From contig QBUR01000181.1 of NCBI GenBank assembly GCA_013374385.1, forward strand, positions 1 through 13,055: DNA of 13,055 nt. Direction: 5' to 3'. Positions 13,016 to 13,055 of this stretch are shown in pieces. The notes under the pieces were generated by a model. It worked only from the letters and a program-made list of their open reading frames with translations. It did not search any database and was not told the DNA's origin. How positions within the stretch are numbered: position 1 is the first letter of the stretch; each line of letters starts with the position of its first letter. A program made the translations under genes and the position numbers. The stretch comes from Candidatus Methanocomedens sp. (GTDB taxonomy: Archaea > Halobacteriota > Methanosarcinia > Methanosarcinales > Methanocomedenaceae).

Positions 13016-13055
13016 ATGTCGGTTGACACAATATCAAAATCCAGTCAATCCTGTC
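13016..13055 (+). CDS. possible 5' end of a gene divergent from nop5, cut by the window edge
   Basis: ATG 13016 opens a frame of 13 codons (MSVDTISKSSQSC) without a stop before the window ends. The only support is the TATA-like element at the right distance for a leaderless message and the divergent layout. Nothing can be said of function, and chance is quite possible. Confidence 0.25.
   Translation, partial: MSVDTISKSSQSC

Noticed and set aside
1..13055. CRISPR array, insertion sequence, phage or toxin-antitoxin genes
   Set aside because: No regularly spaced repeats, transposase or integrase motifs, or terminal inverted repeats were seen; nearly every larger gene belongs to a well-known archaeal family.

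Overview
The window reads as euryarchaeal DNA of the Methanosarcinales/ANME-2 type. The reasons are a complete archaeal acetyl-CoA decarbonylase/synthase (ACDS, CODH/ACS) operon in the order cdhA-cdhB-cdhC-cooC-like-cdhD-cdhE, a Nop5 box C/D RNP protein, a diphthamide-synthesis enzyme, a CfbB/CbiA-type amidotransferase, TATA-type promoters and several genes without a Shine-Dalgarno (SD) sequence. I cannot name the genus from sequence alone. All identifications rest on recognised family motifs, not on searches.

Layout. Positions 1-390 (+) hold the tail of an unrecognised open frame cut by the window edge and a small charged 80-aa ORF. Positions 472-8406 (-) hold the ACDS operon. From its promoter side it encodes the CO dehydrogenase alpha subunit (cdhA), epsilon subunit (cdhB), acetyl-CoA synthase beta subunit (cdhC), a CooC-type nickel-insertion ATPase, and the two corrinoid Fe-S protein subunits delta (cdhD) and gamma (cdhE). 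Several junctions are tightly coupled: cdhA/cdhB share one base (TAATG), the cooC-like gene starts at TTG 16 nt after cdhC, and cdhE starts 2 nt after the cdhD stop, just past a strong SD. A hairpin plus U-rich tract follows cdhE. A 336-bp divergent intergenic region (8407-8743) separates the operon from rnhB and carries a TATA-like box, an inverted repeat and a 9-nt direct repeat.

Positions 8744-9683 (+) hold rnhB (RNase HII) and a tiny protein made almost only of four DnaJ-type CxxC zinc-finger repeats. Positions 9766-10434 (-) encode a Dph6-type diphthine-ammonia ligase. It diverges from cfbB/cbiA (10495-11949, +) over only 60 bp with one nearly symmetric TATA element, and both genes look leaderless or almost so. 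Positions 11989-12981 (-) encode Nop5 with a GTG start that also looks leaderless. A possible divergent gene begins at 13016.

How the genes fit together: ACDS makes or cleaves the C-C and C-S bonds of acetyl-CoA using CO, a corrinoid-bound methyl group and CoA. The CooC-like ATPase probably loads nickel into cluster C and/or A. CfbB would serve nickel-tetrapyrrole (F430) synthesis, or cobyrinate synthesis for the corrinoid if it is CbiA. The remaining genes are information-processing housekeeping (RNA/DNA hybrid removal, EF-2 modification, RNA 2'-O-methylation). I see no mobile element, CRISPR array, tRNA or rRNA, and no convincing new multi-gene system. The points of interest are in regulation, start sites and the small proteins.
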